DNA of 64,000 bases. It comes from Planktothrix sp. FACHB-1365. GTDB lineage: Bacteria > Cyanobacteriota > Cyanobacteriia > Cyanobacteriales > Microcoleaceae. The stretch is from the NCBI RefSeq assembly GCF_014697575.1, contig NZ_JACJSC010000012.1, positions 1 to 64,000 on the forward strand. Direction: 5' to 3'. The position numbers and the translations under genes are program-made. Under the pieces are notes generated by a model, which worked only from the letters and a program-made list of their open reading frames with translations, was not told the origin of the DNA and made no database searches. This document shows positions 1 to 9,835 of this stretch, piece after piece; the first letter of the stretch is position 1; each line of letters starts with the position of its first letter.

Positions 1-41
1 CAACTATTCAGAAATATATTGAAGATCCACATCACTATTAA
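1..41 (+). CDS. Possible 3' end of an upstream gene (partial)
   Basis: Frame 3 at the window edge reads TIQKYIEDPHHY and stops at 39-41. It is too short to assign. Frame 1 is also open to base 45, so the choice of frame is weak. A 7-bp hairpin (GCCTCGC at 76-82 with its complement near 92-98) follows. Confidence 0.25.
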   Translation, partial: TIQKYIEDPHHY

Positions 42-405
42 TTGAATGCGGATAAATCCGCCGAGTCACTTTTCCGCCTCGCTCGCTTATAGGCGAGGCT
101 ACCAAGTTTCCCGTCTATTTCTGGTGTCAAAATAAAATTTTAGAAACAGACAGCCAGGAAAAGATCATGTTGCCAACGCTATTATTTGCGCTCCTAATTT
201 TTAGTTCTCAACAACTTTTAGCCCCTATTGATTTCTCGCCTGTATTTGATAGGTAACAAGATATTACATTTTGTCGTGCAGAATGTGGGTACAAATTAAT
301 TTTGTGAGATAATAATGCAAGAACATGAGTTATCTCTAGCATCTTGAATCGCAGGATTAGACGCAAAGTGTCATAACTTGTGTTATGTCAACTGAGGGTT
401 GAAAA
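42..405. other. Gene-free leader of the sulfotransferase cluster
   Basis: No convincing reading frame lies here. It contains a 7-bp hairpin at about 76-98. An inverted repeat CATAAC-N4-GTTATG at 372-387 sits 18 bp before the first gene and could be an operator or an RNA hairpin. A GAGG ribosome binding site lies at about 394-397. Confidence 0.4.
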
Positions 406-1554
406 ATGTTCACTGTAAAAGATCTGATGAATCAGGCGCAAGCAGAAATGGGCCTCAGCGACTGGGATGGCAATGATTTCCAGGAAGGTTTAGAGGTTTT
501 GCTTGAAACCTGTTCAGCCCAAGCGAATTTGGGACAACGGGGTCGTCAACACTTAGCAGATGCTTGTGTGCATCACCTCGGCAATCGTCTGCGGATTAAA
601 GACTTGCTGAATCGCTATCCAGAAATCTTGCAGGAAGAGATCTCTCGTCCGATGTTTTTGGTAACCTTTCCCCGCTCTGGTTCCTCTTTCCTCCATCGTC
701 TGCTGTGCCAAGACCTAAATATTCGTGTCCCGTTGTATGGGGAAATGTGGCAACCTGCTCCTCCCGTTGGTGTAGATTTCAGTCCGATGGAGCGAGAAAT
801 GCGGATCAAGCAGGCAGATGAGGATTTCCTTCAACCCTTAGAAAACCTGTTTCCAAAAGATGCAGCAGCTAGAGGCACTATGCCTGCTGCCAATGAACCG
901 GGTGAATGCTACGTATTGTTTGAAAATTCGTTTACCAGCTTTAACTATACCTTCGATTACTATATTCCCGCCTATTTAGATTGGCTATGCCAGCTAGATT
1001 TTCGTGCTGTGTACGGCTACTTCAAGAAGCAGTTACAGGTACTGCAATGGCAAGCAGCAGGGCAACCCTGGTGTATGAAATGTGCCGATCATCTCTTAGG
1101 TATAGAGGCATTAATGGATGTCTTTCCAGATGCCAACATCGTGGTGATTCATCGAGATCCCAAGGAAATGGTGCCATCTTTGGGAAATTTACAAGCCTGC
1201 CACATGAACTTGTGGCGTGAAGAAGCGATCGATCCCAAACTTTTAGGTCAATATTGCCTGGAGCGATACCAACGTGTGGCAAGCCAAGCTGCCACCCTAA
1301 AACAACGGGTCGAACCCACTCAATATCATGAATTGGAATATTCACAATTGATCTCGAATCCGTTGGGAGAAGTGAAGCTCTTGATGGAGCATTTCAACTA
1401 TCCAATCCATCCTGACTCCGCCCAGCATCTGCAAAATTGGCTAGATGCCCATCCCAAGCCGAAGAATCGCTATAGCCTGGATACTTATGGCTTGAGCAAA
1501 GCATCAGTTAATGAATCTCTGGCAGTTTATGCACAACATCTGCAAAAAGATTAA
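406..1554 (+). CDS. Sulfotransferase family protein (PAPS-dependent)
   Basis: Predicted to transfer sulfate from PAPS to a small molecule or carbohydrate. The 5'-phosphosulfate loop TFPRSGSSFLHRLL begins at residue 87 and the 3'-phosphate motif is R250 to S258 in HRDPKEMVPS. At 382 aa it is of ordinary length for the family. The ATG has a GAGG site 8 bp upstream. It is the first gene of a tight three-gene cluster with an oxygenase 7 bp downstream and an opine-dehydrogenase-like enzyme, which suggests a shared, probably secondary-metabolic pathway. The substrate cannot be read from sequence. Codon use looks less AT-rich than in the following pyrF gene, so transfer is possible. Confidence 0.8.
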   Translation: MFTVKDLMNQAQAEMGLSDWDGNDFQEGLEVLLETCSAQANLGQRGRQHLADACVHHLGNRLRIKDLLNRYPEILQEEISRPMFLVTFPRSGSSFLHRLLCQDLNIRVPLYGEMWQPAPPVGVDFSPMEREMRIKQADEDFLQPLENLFPKDAAARGTMPAANEPGECYVLFENSFTSFNYTFDYYIPAYLDWLCQLDFRAVYGYFKKQLQVLQWQAAGQPWCMKCADHLLGIEALMDVFPDANIVVIHRDPKEMVPSLGNLQACHMNLWREEAIDPKLLGQYCLERYQRVASQAATLKQRVEPTQYHELEYSQLISNPLGEVKLLMEHFNYPIHPDSAQHLQNWLDAHPKPKNRYSLDTYGLSKASVNESLAVYAQHLQKD

Positions 1555-1561
1555 AAATACA

Positions 1562-2503
1562 ATGAACTTAAAAATACCTGAGATTAGCTTTGAAGGGATT
1601 GTTGCTCGACATCCCGAAGCAATTGCCGCTTTACACGATGCTGCCCATGATTGGGGACTGTTTTACTTAGAAGATACAGGCATTCCCGCAACCTTGCCTG
1701 CACAGATATTGAGTATGTCTGATCGATTCTTTCAACTCCCCCCTGAACTAAAGCAGCAACTAAGTTTGAATGCCAGAAACGACTTTCGGGGCTATGTTGC
1801 TCTGGGAGAAGAACTCACTAACGGTCAGCCTGACATGAAAGAATCCTTAGAATTTGCCCGCGAGGAAGAACGTCCTGAAGATGCAAAACCGCAGGCTTTC
1901 GATCAACTCTATGGCTGCAACCCCTGGCCTAAAGAATCCTGGATACCCGGTTTCAGATCCGTGCTTGAGCGTTACATGAATGAGATTCAAGTCCTTGGTC
2001 AGCAGTTGATGGCAGCACTGATTGATTCGTTAGCAATTGACTCGGTTCACCACGATTCCCAATGGCAGCACCCTCTGCACTTCCGAACCCGCTTGATCCA
2101 CTATTGTCAGGTCAGCAATTTAGCAAAAGGCTGCATCCGAATCGCTGAACACACTGACCTAGCCCTATTCAACCTGTTACGCATTCATGCACCAGGATTG
2201 GAAGCCAAACACCTGAGTGGAAATTGGTTTGAAGTTAACCCACACCCCAATACGCTCGTCGTTATTCTGGGTGAATTGTGCCAGTCGTGGACGCAAGGCT
2301 ACTATCGGGCAGGCATTCATCGGGTACGACAAGCGACAGAGGACGGTGAACGTACCTCTATGCCATTTTTCTTTTACCCCAATCTGCAAACCACTTTGCC
2401 CACTATAAATAGCAACAAGCCACTAGAAACAGGAAACAAATATGCAGGTGAACTCCTCCTCCAACGGCTTGTGGGTGTCCATCCTCATCCAGAGGAAGTG
2501 TAG
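1562..2503 (+). CDS. 2-oxoglutarate/Fe(II)-dependent oxygenase, isopenicillin N synthase-like family
   Basis: Non-haem iron oxygenase of the DIOX_N/2OG-FeII_Oxy type, 313 aa. The iron triad is visible as H197-x-D199 (HTDLALFNLL) and H253 (GIHRV). The co-substrate-binding R-x-S motif is R264-S266 (ERTSMPFFFYP). I chose the ATG at 1562 because an upstream in-frame ATG at 1511 would lie inside the sulfotransferase gene, whereas 1562 follows its stop by 7 bp. Likely hydroxylates, desaturates or cyclises the cluster's product. The substrate is unknown. Confidence 0.82.
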   Translation: MNLKIPEISFEGIVARHPEAIAALHDAAHDWGLFYLEDTGIPATLPAQILSMSDRFFQLPPELKQQLSLNARNDFRGYVALGEELTNGQPDMKESLEFAREEERPEDAKPQAFDQLYGCNPWPKESWIPGFRSVLERYMNEIQVLGQQLMAALIDSLAIDSVHHDSQWQHPLHFRTRLIHYCQVSNLAKGCIRIAEHTDLALFNLLRIHAPGLEAKHLSGNWFEVNPHPNTLVVILGELCQSWTQGYYRAGIHRVRQATEDGERTSMPFFFYPNLQTTLPTINSNKPLETGNKYAGELLLQRLVGVHPHPEEV

Positions 2504-2511
2504 AAGTAATA

Positions 2512-3729
2512 ATGCTTAAAACATCACTACGGACGATTACGATCGTGGGAGGGGGGGCTAGTACACACACCCTAATTCCCTTGCTATCGGACACAAATTT
2601 TCAAGTGCAACTCCTAACTCGGCAACCAGGCAAATGGTGTAAGGATGTGGAACTTCAGGTGCAGTCCGTTGATGGCGACTTGTTGCAAACCTTCAAAGGA
2701 CGCCTTACTAAGGTAACTAGCAATCCTATTGAGGTGATTCCCCAAAGCGATCTGATTGTTTTGTGTATGCCAGTGCATACCTACCGTCAAGCCTTACACC
2801 ACATTGCTCCCTACTTGAATCATGATAGGGAGGTTTTCGTCGGTACTGTGTATGGTCAGGCAGGCTTTAACTGGATGGTCGATGAAATTAAAGCAGAATA
2901 TGAATTGGAAAACCTCGTCACCTTTGCGATTGGCTTGTTACCGTGGATCTGCCGTGTTGATCACTATGGATGCCGAGGAATTGTCTATGGAGGATGTAAA
3001 GCAGTTAATATTGCTGCTGTTTCTCCCCCTGACTATTTCGATACTTTGAATGAGACTTTTTTTAAGGCTATCTGTGAATATTGGTTTGGAACAGGAGCGT
3101 TTCAACAAGCGGACAATTTCCTATCATTAACCCTATCAGTTGATAACCAGATTATCCATCCCACTCGTTGCTTTGGTCTATTCATCCGTTATGGGGGCAG
3201 GTGGTCGAGCCAAGAGGAAGTTCCTTATTTCTACCGTGACTTTGATGATCTCTCGGCTAATTTGCTGCGCCATCTGGATGCTGACTATTCCTTAGTTCGC
3301 AATGGCATCCGCAAGCACTTTCCTGCTCGTGATTTCTCCTATATGCTCGACTATCTGAGTCTGGAACAGCTTTCTTATCAGTCACAAAACAGTGACATCT
3401 GTGAGTCCTTCACCACCTCGAAAACGCTGAGGGCGATCAAATCCCCCGTTCGGCAGCTCGCAACGGAGGAGTGGGAACTCGATATCAACCATCGTTTCTT
3501 TACCGACGATATTGCCTACGGTATTTGTATTGCTAAGTGGATAGCCCAGCAGATGGCATTCGATGTGCCAACAATGGATGCGATTATCAAATGGTCTCAA
3601 GAGTTGCGCGGTGAGAACTACATCAGTGATGGAAAACTCTTGCCCCAAAACGAAACTGTTAACGGTTGCTTCCGTTCTGGCATTCCTCCTGTTTACGGTA
3701 TGCAGACGATTGAAGACATCATGGACTAA
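2512..3729 (+). CDS. NAD(P)-binding opine/octopine dehydrogenase-like protein
   Basis: 405 aa. The N-terminus TITIVGGGASTHTLIPLL is a Rossmann dinucleotide-binding loop (glycines about 13-15). The LIVLCMPVHTYRQAL strand and the remaining layout resemble the NAD/NADP octopine/nopaline dehydrogenase family, which reductively joins a keto acid to an amino acid. This is recognition by layout, and other Rossmann dehydrogenases remain possible. It starts 8 bp after the oxygenase, so the two are probably co-transcribed. Its 3' end overlaps the convergent pyrF gene by 11 bp. Confidence 0.65.
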   Translation: MLKTSLRTITIVGGGASTHTLIPLLSDTNFQVQLLTRQPGKWCKDVELQVQSVDGDLLQTFKGRLTKVTSNPIEVIPQSDLIVLCMPVHTYRQALHHIAPYLNHDREVFVGTVYGQAGFNWMVDEIKAEYELENLVTFAIGLLPWICRVDHYGCRGIVYGGCKAVNIAAVSPPDYFDTLNETFFKAICEYWFGTGAFQQADNFLSLTLSVDNQIIHPTRCFGLFIRYGGRWSSQEEVPYFYRDFDDLSANLLRHLDADYSLVRNGIRKHFPARDFSYMLDYLSLEQLSYQSQNSDICESFTTSKTLRAIKSPVRQLATEEWELDINHRFFTDDIAYGICIAKWIAQQMAFDVPTMDAIIKWSQELRGENYISDGKLLPQNETVNGCFRSGIPPVYGMQTIEDIMD

Positions 3730-5188
3730 ATAAGTTAAATTGTTCTTCCGTAATTCGATTCGATTCATATAATGTTTCTGCGATTTCAGATAATTTTAAC
3801 ACCGCATGAGCATTATAATTATTCTCTTTTAAACGTTCTTTAACCCCTCGTTCATGATCAATTAAAACCACAATATCATGTACCTTTAATCCGGCTGATT
3901 TTAATTTTTCTGCTCCTTTCATGACACTATTTCCAGTAATTAAAATATCATCAATCACAACAATAGTTTCTCCCGGTTGAAAATGCCCTTCAATTAATCG
4001 TCCTGCGCCATAAGTTTTGACTTCTTTTCGCGGGAAAATCATCGGACGTTGTAACCGTAAAGATAACCCCGTTGCAGTGGGTAAAGAACCGTAGGGAATA
4101 CCCGCTATTCGGTCAAAGGTTAGGGTTTCTAAAATTTCTCCATAAGCTCCTACAATTTGATGGAAAATCTGCGGGGTGGAAATAATTCGTCTCAAGTCAA
4201 TATAATAAGGAAAAATTTCACCCGATGCTTGAACATGATCCCCGAACGTAATACAACCAATATCATACAGTTGTAAAATTAAATCTCGATGGGGTTGATG
4301 TCTTAAAAAACAGACATCAGGCAACCATAAATCACAAGTGGGATTTCCTTCAATGACCCGATTTCGTTCTTCATTAATTTGATCTCGTAATTCTTCGACT
4401 CCCTGCTTAACGTTTTCTTCTTCTAATAATTTAGGCGGGACAGGTAATAATAATCCCTCCCCATTTAAACTTAATCCTGCGGATAAAATAGGGGTTAAAT
4501 CTTCTATATCCGTTAAATCATTTTCTTCCGCAACATCTCCCTGCAATAAAATTAATCGTTCTGGTGCAGCTTGACGAATTTTGGCTAACATATCTGGAAC
4601 CATTCCCACTTCTAACCCTAATTGTTCAGGAGTTCCCCAGGTTTGAGACGCATTAACTAATTCTAAATATAAAGGGTTATCAAATTGGGGATATTCTTGG
4701 ATAATAGAAGCAGAAGGATTAGCCGTTGCACATAAAATAAAAACAGCTTTATCAGGATAAACTAAAAAAGGCGCAACTTGATCTAGTCCCGCATAGGGAG
4801 TTAGGGTACAAGCATCTACTTGTAAATCTTCAAATATAAAACGTGCAAATACGGTACTGGAATTAAAATCACTGTGTTTTGCATCTAAAATAATAGGAAT
4901 ATAATCAGGAATCAATTTTAGGGTTTCTTCTAATAATTTTAATCCCGGAATTCCCAACCCCAAGTAAAAACCTAATGAAAGTTTATAAGCACAAACTAAC
5001 GCTGCTGTTTCCCGAATCACAAACTGTAACCATTCTTGCCATTGTTCAATAATATCATGGCGATCGCCTGCAATTCCTCCACAATTACCATTATCAAAAA
5101 GATGGCTATCAGGATCAGGTTCTAAAGCTACATAAAGTAAACTATTCTGTTGTTCGATGGCAATTAATAATTTATCAAAAAAGTTCAT
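3719..5188 (-). CDS. pyrF: Bifunctional orotidine 5'-phosphate decarboxylase / orotate phosphoribosyltransferase
   Basis: 489 aa fusion catalysing the last two steps of UMP synthesis. The N-terminal half (about 1-270) is a PyrF-type decarboxylase barrel (LLYVALEPDPD, IILDAKHSD, ATANPSASIIQEYP). The C-terminal part (about 290-489) is a PyrE phosphoribosyltransferase with the PRPP loop ETIVVIDDILITGNSVMKGA. The domain order is decarboxylase first, the reverse of animal UMP synthase, and is typical of cyanobacterial fusions. It converges on the opine-dehydrogenase-like gene with an 11-bp overlap, which leaves no room for a terminator between them. Confidence 0.93.
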   Translation of the reverse strand: MNFFDKLLIAIEQQNSLLYVALEPDPDSHLFDNGNCGGIAGDRHDIIEQWQEWLQFVIRETAALVCAYKLSLGFYLGLGIPGLKLLEETLKLIPDYIPIILDAKHSDFNSSTVFARFIFEDLQVDACTLTPYAGLDQVAPFLVYPDKAVFILCATANPSASIIQEYPQFDNPLYLELVNASQTWGTPEQLGLEVGMVPDMLAKIRQAAPERLILLQGDVAEENDLTDIEDLTPILSAGLSLNGEGLLLPVPPKLLEEENVKQGVEELRDQINEERNRVIEGNPTCDLWLPDVCFLRHQPHRDLILQLYDIGCITFGDHVQASGEIFPYYIDLRRIISTPQIFHQIVGAYGEILETLTFDRIAGIPYGSLPTATGLSLRLQRPMIFPRKEVKTYGAGRLIEGHFQPGETIVVIDDILITGNSVMKGAEKLKSAGLKVHDIVVLIDHERGVKERLKENNYNAHAVLKLSEIAETLYESNRITEEQFNLFSP

Positions 5189-5421
5189 GGGTTAACGGTT
5201 GAAGGTTGACAGGTGCAGACAAGACCTAACTTAAAATTGTAATATTTTATGTTTGACCAGAAAATTTGATGATTTTTTTGAAGATAGCGATGGCGATGCC
5301 ACAAGACGGCGGCATCGCCTTTGGAAAAATGAAAACACCCTGATATAATCAGAGGTTTTCGGCTGAAGTTGACGAACTTGACGCGACATAGCACGTCTCT
5401 ACAGTCCTGTTCAATTTAATT

Positions 5422-6228
5422 TTAATTGGTGAACCCTTCTAAATTGAAGACTTCTTCCTCAGAATTATTCCCTAAATCCGTTGTTTCTTCCTGAATTAAA
5501 TTAGAATTTTCTTCAGGGGAAATTACCTTTTCTTCCGTTAAATTAGCCGGGGTTTCTTGACGCAATGAAGTTCCATTTAAAGCTGTCCAAGTCGCTTCAT
5601 TAACAGAATTACTCGTTTCTAACCCTTGGGCTGTTTGGAATTCATGCAACGCCGTTAAGGTGCGAGAACCCAAAATCCCATCAATGGGGCCAGGATTATA
5701 GCCTTTGGCTTCTAAACGTTCTTGTAAGATGCGGACATCGCTTCCCCGTGAACCTCTGGCTAAAAGGCTTTCCTCTTGAATCGGACTCGAAATTTGAGGT
5801 TCTGCCGATAACGCCTGCCAGGTATTTCGGTCTACAACCCCCGTCACTTCTAATCCTTTAGCAGCCTGAAATGCTCGAACAGAGGCCGTTGTCCGAGGGC
5901 CAAAAACACTGTCAATTTTCCCCGGACTAAACCCATGAGCTTTTAAATGTTGTTGTAACCCTGTCACCTGAGAACCTTCTGTTCCCTGGGATAACACCCG
6001 TTCCCGGCGGCGCGACGGTTGAGGTTCAACTTGATAAAATGGTTCAGAAAAAAGTTCTCGTCTTGCACCTTCTGTATCAGTAACACTAGACGTGAACCCG
6101 GAATTGCTGCCCTCCTGCCATGATTCTGTTAATCCTAAACTGGAATTCGACGTTGCGAACGCCACGGGAGCAAAAGCCGGAAGAACCAAAGAAAACAGGC
6201 CAGCAATAATAGCAGTTCTGATACCCAT
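5422..6228 (-). CDS. Secreted protein with two peptidoglycan-binding domains
   Basis: 268 aa from the ATG at 6228, which has AAGGTAAGG just upstream. An in-frame ATG 39 bp earlier lacks a ribosome site and would spoil the signal peptide. MGIRTAIIAGLFSLVLPAFA then AFA is a classical Sec signal. Two PG_binding_1 repeats follow (GSQVTGLQQHLKAHGFSPGK... and GSDVRILQERLEAKGYNPG...), each with the FGPRT/LGSRT turn. The C-terminal tail is acidic (E/N rich). It probably anchors to the periplasmic murein; no catalytic domain is visible. Confidence 0.8.
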   Translation of the reverse strand: MGIRTAIIAGLFSLVLPAFAPVAFATSNSSLGLTESWQEGSNSGFTSSVTDTEGARRELFSEPFYQVEPQPSRRRERVLSQGTEGSQVTGLQQHLKAHGFSPGKIDSVFGPRTTASVRAFQAAKGLEVTGVVDRNTWQALSAEPQISSPIQEESLLARGSRGSDVRILQERLEAKGYNPGPIDGILGSRTLTALHEFQTAQGLETSNSVNEATWTALNGTSLRQETPANLTEEKVISPEENSNLIQEETTDLGNNSEEEVFNLEGFTN

Positions 6229-6317
6229 GACCCTTACCTTATTTCTATAAAGTTTGATTGTACTCAAATTCTAGTTTCTTGATTGGATTTTATCATCAGG
6301 AGGCGGATAGAATAAAG

Positions 6318-6373
6318 AGGATAAGGGGACAAGGGGATGAGGGGATGAGGGGATGAGGGGATGAGGGGATGAG
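6318..6373. repeat. GGGGAYRA octamer tandem repeat
   Basis: About seven 8-bp units, mostly GGGGATGA with GGGGACAA at the start, lie in the intergenic region between the peptidoglycan-binding protein and rpe. The same repeat type forms a longer tract at 19779-19930. Confidence 0.9.
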
Positions 6374-6458
6374 GGTCAATCAAAAAAAAATTAACCCTCC
6401 TTATCATTTAGTCCAGAAGGGTTAATTCTTGAGAAAGATTTAATTTGATCAATCAGGA

Positions 6459-7160
6459 TTAGACCGTTGCTAACTCAGGAGTTGGGCGTTTGCTATTACG
6501 AATTCCTTCAATAGCTGTAGCATAATCCGGTGCATTGAAAACCGCAGAACCTGCAACAATCGCATTAGCACCTGCTTCTAACACTTGCCAAGTATTATCA
6601 CCTTTAAGACCACCATCAACTTCAATCCAGGGATTTAAACCCCGTTCATCACACATTTGGCGTAATTGACGAATTTTCGGCAGAATTCCAGGGATAAACT
6701 TCTGACCGCCAAAACCGGGGTTAACGCTCATGATTAACACCAAGTCACAAAGCTCTAACACATATTCAATTAATTCTAAGGGAGTTGAAGGATTCAAAAC
6801 CACACCCGCTTGTTTGCCCAATTCCCGAATTTGGCCAAGAGTTCGATGTAAGTGGGGAGAAGCGTTGTGTTCAGCATGAACCGAAATAATATCAGCACCC
6901 GCCTTGGCAAACCCTTCAACATATTTTTCCGGTTCCACAATCATTAAGTGAACATCCAGAGGTTTTTGGGTCACGGGACGAATGGCTTCCACAATTAATG
7001 GCCCAATCGTAATATTGGGAACGAAACGGCCATCCATCACATCAACATGAATCCAATCTGCACCCGCTTCATCCACGGCTCGAATTTCTTCACCTAGACG
7101 ACTAAAATCGGCTGATAATATAGAAGGAGCAATAACAATCGGTTTTTGGGTTGTGGTCAT
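6459..7160 (-). CDS. rpe: Ribulose-phosphate 3-epimerase
   Basis: Interconverts ribulose 5-phosphate and xylulose 5-phosphate in the Calvin and pentose phosphate cycles. Signature segments are [55 protein letters not shown] and EVDGG. The start MTTTQKP at 7160 is preferred because AGGAG lies upstream; an in-frame start 27 bp earlier adds non-conserved residues. The mature length of 233 aa is normal for the family. Confidence 0.95.
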   Translation of the reverse strand: MTTTQKPIVIAPSILSADFSRLGEEIRAVDEAGADWIHVDVMDGRFVPNITIGPLIVEAIRPVTQKPLDVHLMIVEPEKYVEGFAKAGADIISVHAEHNASPHLHRTLGQIRELGKQAGVVLNPSTPLELIEYVLELCDLVLIMSVNPGFGGQKFIPGILPKIRQLRQMCDERGLNPWIEVDGGLKGDNTWQVLEAGANAIVAGSAVFNAPDYATAIEGIRNSKRPTPELATV

Positions 7161-7311
7161 GGGGGAATCTGTTCTCCTGCATCTCAAGTTGTAACCAGTG
7201 TATCAGAATCGGGGTATGTGGAACAGGCATCTTGCCTGTTAAGCGGGTTTTCGGGTATTGAGTCTCTCAGAAATATTTTATTTTTTTCTACTTACTTACT
7301 TTTTTTCCACT

Positions 7312-7686
7312 ATGAAAACGCATGACCTCTATGAGAATCCTGAGCAAGAACGTTTACAGTTGTTTGTGTATTTAATTCCCATTTTGGGTTTTTTCCCCGC
7401 ATTATGGACATTGTATCGACAGGAAGGAACACGACAACAACAAGCGGTGAGTCGATTAGTAATTGTATTAGCGTTCAGTTGGTTAGCAGGACTGCTATTG
7501 TTAGAAGTTGGCTATCAAAGTACGGAATCGTTCACCTTGCCGATGTTATTAACCAGTAGTCTCTTGACAACTAGCTATTTTATCGTCAGTTTAGGGTTAA
7601 TGATTCGAGTGTGGAAACGTCAACCGATTTGGCTACCTGGACTGAGCCGAATTGCTGAACAAGGATTAGGCAAACATCTGCCATAA
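7312..7686 (+). CDS. Small cyanobacterial membrane protein of unknown function
   Basis: 124 aa from the ATG at 7312 (MKTHDLYENPEQE). Three or four hydrophobic helices are visible: LFVYLIPILGFFPALWTLY, LVIVLAFSWLAGLLLLEVGY and LLTSSLLTTSYFIVSLGLMI. A frame start at 7258 would add a hydrophobic run without a ribosome site. I do not recognise a named family beyond resembling DUF4870-like small membrane proteins. It lies 85 bp upstream of the LCP gene on the same strand. Confidence 0.55.
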   Translation: MKTHDLYENPEQERLQLFVYLIPILGFFPALWTLYRQEGTRQQQAVSRLVIVLAFSWLAGLLLLEVGYQSTESFTLPMLLTSSLLTTSYFIVSLGLMIRVWKRQPIWLPGLSRIAEQGLGKHLP

Positions 7687-7771
7687 TAGGTTGGTTCTAA
7701 AATCATTTTCTCTATTGCTAGAAGTCTGTTATTCCTAATTTAGATCATTTATTGAGTGTGTGAGGAAGTCC

Positions 7772-9217
7772 GTGTCAGCACCAAGATATCAGAGTCAAAA
7801 ACCATTGCCCAAACTGTCAAAACCCAGTCTGAGAAAATTAGCTCAATCTAGTCCCGGTCGTTGGTTAGGACTAGGTTTAGGTTTAGCTGGAGTCGCGATG
7901 ATTTCAGCCACCGCCGGAGCCTTATTAGCGGTGTCTTTATCGACTACTCCCCTATTACAGCAAAAGTTAACGCCTGAAGAAGCGGCGGTTTTTTCTAAAA
8001 GTCAAATGGCAACCACCAACATGAAGTTGCCTGAACTCACCCGTCCGGTGAATATTTTAGTCATGGGGGTCAAGGTTTTAACCTCCGATTTAGAAGACAA
8101 TCCTCATCCTGAATTGGGATACCATGCGTTAGTGGATTCCTTTAAAGGGTTATCGGATACAATGCTATTAATTCGCTTTGATCCGGCTAATAAAAAGTTA
8201 AAAGTCTTATCGATTCCCCGTGATACTCGTACCTATGTAGAAGGTCGGGGAATGACTAAAATTAATGATGCTAATTATTATGGTGGCCCCGCTTTAAGTG
8301 CAAAAGCTACCAGTGAATTATTAGGCGGTGTGGGAATTGACCGTTATGTCCGAGTCAATGTTCAAGGGGTGGAAAAATTCATTGATGCGATGGGGGGTGT
8401 GAAAATTTACGTTCCCAAAGATATGAAATATCAAGATGATAGTCAGCATCTGTATATTAATTTAAAACAAGGGGAACAACACCTGAATGGAGCGCAAGCT
8501 TTACAGTTTTTACGATTTCGTTATGATGCGTTAGGAGATATTGGTCGGGTACAACGTCAACAAATGTTAATTCGGGCATTCATGGAACAGGCGTTAGATG
8601 TGAGTACCATTTCTAAATTGCCTCAAGTTGTATCTATTATTCAATCTCATATTGATACAAATTTAAGCTTGGAAGAATTAGTCGCTTTAGTGAATTTTGC
8701 ATCGGGAATTCAGCGAGAAAATGTTGAAATGCTGATGGTTCCCGGTGAATTTAGTGACCCGAAAGAATATCGAGCGAGTTATTGGTTACCCGATGCCAAT
8801 CGCCTAGAAAATTTAGTTTCACAACATTTCGATTTTGGTCAAGATGTTTGGCAATTTGATAATATTGACCCGAAAGATTTAAGGATTGCCATTCAAGATA
8901 GTAATGATAATTCTGATGCCCTTGATCGATTAGTGGGAAATTTGAATGATGGCGGATTCTGGAATGTTAAAATTTCTAAACCTTGGACAGAACCTTTAGC
9001 AGAAACTAAAATTGTAGCTCAGGATGGCGATATTAAGAGTGCTGAAGCCTTACAAAAATCTTTAGGGTTTGGTAAAGTTGTGGTTGAAAGTACGGGCTAT
9101 TTAGAATCGGATATTACCATTCAAGTCGGAAAAGATTGGCTAGAGAAATACAATCAACCCACTCCTTCTAATGTTCCTAATTGGGAATCTATTTCTCCTT
9201 CCAAAAAACAATTATAG
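7772..9217 (+). CDS. LytR-CpsA-Psr (LCP) family cell-wall ligase
   Basis: About 481 aa. A basic N-terminus and one membrane helix (GRWLGLGLGLAGVAMISATA) are followed by the LCP domain (NILVMGV, DTMLLIRFDP, SIPRDTRTYVEG, GGVKIYVPKDM, LQFLRFRYD...GDIGRVQRQQ). The LytR_C domain ends the protein. The family transfers prenyl-linked glycans to peptidoglycan or protein. A GTG at 7772 has GAGGAAG 4-9 bp upstream; the alternative GTG at 7760 has none. Confidence 0.88.
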   Translation: MSAPRYQSQKPLPKLSKPSLRKLAQSSPGRWLGLGLGLAGVAMISATAGALLAVSLSTTPLLQQKLTPEEAAVFSKSQMATTNMKLPELTRPVNILVMGVKVLTSDLEDNPHPELGYHALVDSFKGLSDTMLLIRFDPANKKLKVLSIPRDTRTYVEGRGMTKINDANYYGGPALSAKATSELLGGVGIDRYVRVNVQGVEKFIDAMGGVKIYVPKDMKYQDDSQHLYINLKQGEQHLNGAQALQFLRFRYDALGDIGRVQRQQMLIRAFMEQALDVSTISKLPQVVSIIQSHIDTNLSLEELVALVNFASGIQRENVEMLMVPGEFSDPKEYRASYWLPDANRLENLVSQHFDFGQDVWQFDNIDPKDLRIAIQDSNDNSDALDRLVGNLNDGGFWNVKISKPWTEPLAETKIVAQDGDIKSAEALQKSLGFGKVVVESTGYLESDITIQVGKDWLEKYNQPTPSNVPNWESISPSKKQL

Positions 9218-9373
9218 CCAGTCTAAATGGTTTGTGATCAAATCCTGTAGGGGGTATCCCTTCCAACCCAGGGGCAAAGAGGGTGAGGAAGGATGCCACA
9301 CCTACCCTAAAATAATATTACAATCGATTAAAAGGAAAATTAAAAGTCCCTCGTCCAGTTCATATAAATCCAA

Positions 9374-9835
9374 ATGTCATCTTCTGAACCTTCGATAGAA
9401 ACAAGTATTACCCCCACATCCTCTCGAAAAGATGCGGGTTTAGCACCCTTAGTGCTGACTTTGGTAGAATTAATTCGGCAATTAATGGAAGCACAAATCA
9501 TCCGACGGATGGAAGGTAATACCCTGAGTGAGGAAGAATTAGATCGGGCTGCGGAAAGTTTGCGACAATTAGAAATTCAGGTGTTACAATTGTGTGAAAT
9601 CTTTGAAATTGATCCGGCTGATTTGAATATTGAATTATCAGAATTTGGGACATTATTACCGAAATCAGGAACTTATTATCCGGGGGAAAGTTCACAAAAC
9701 CCTTCAGTTTTAGAATTATTAGATCGGTTAATGAATACGGGAATTGTTGTTGAGGGAAGCGTAGATTTAGGGTTAGCCCAACTCAATTTGATTCATGCCA
9801 AATTAAGGTTAGTTTTAACTTCTAAACCTTTGTAG
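9374..9835 (+). CDS. gvpK: Gas vesicle protein GvpK
   Basis: 153 aa. GLAPLVLTLVELIRQLMEAQIIRRMEGN followed by LSEEELDRAAESLRQLE is the GvpK core, and the C-terminal LLDRLMNTGIVVEGSVDLGLAQL is also conserved. It is an accessory protein of gas vesicle assembly. It precedes gvpF and gvpG but is separated from gvpF by 326 bp. The structural genes gvpA/gvpC are not in the window. Confidence 0.92.
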   Translation: MSSSEPSIETSITPTSSRKDAGLAPLVLTLVELIRQLMEAQIIRRMEGNTLSEEELDRAAESLRQLEIQVLQLCEIFEIDPADLNIELSEFGTLLPKSGTYYPGESSQNPSVLELLDRLMNTGIVVEGSVDLGLAQLNLIHAKLRLVLTSKPL

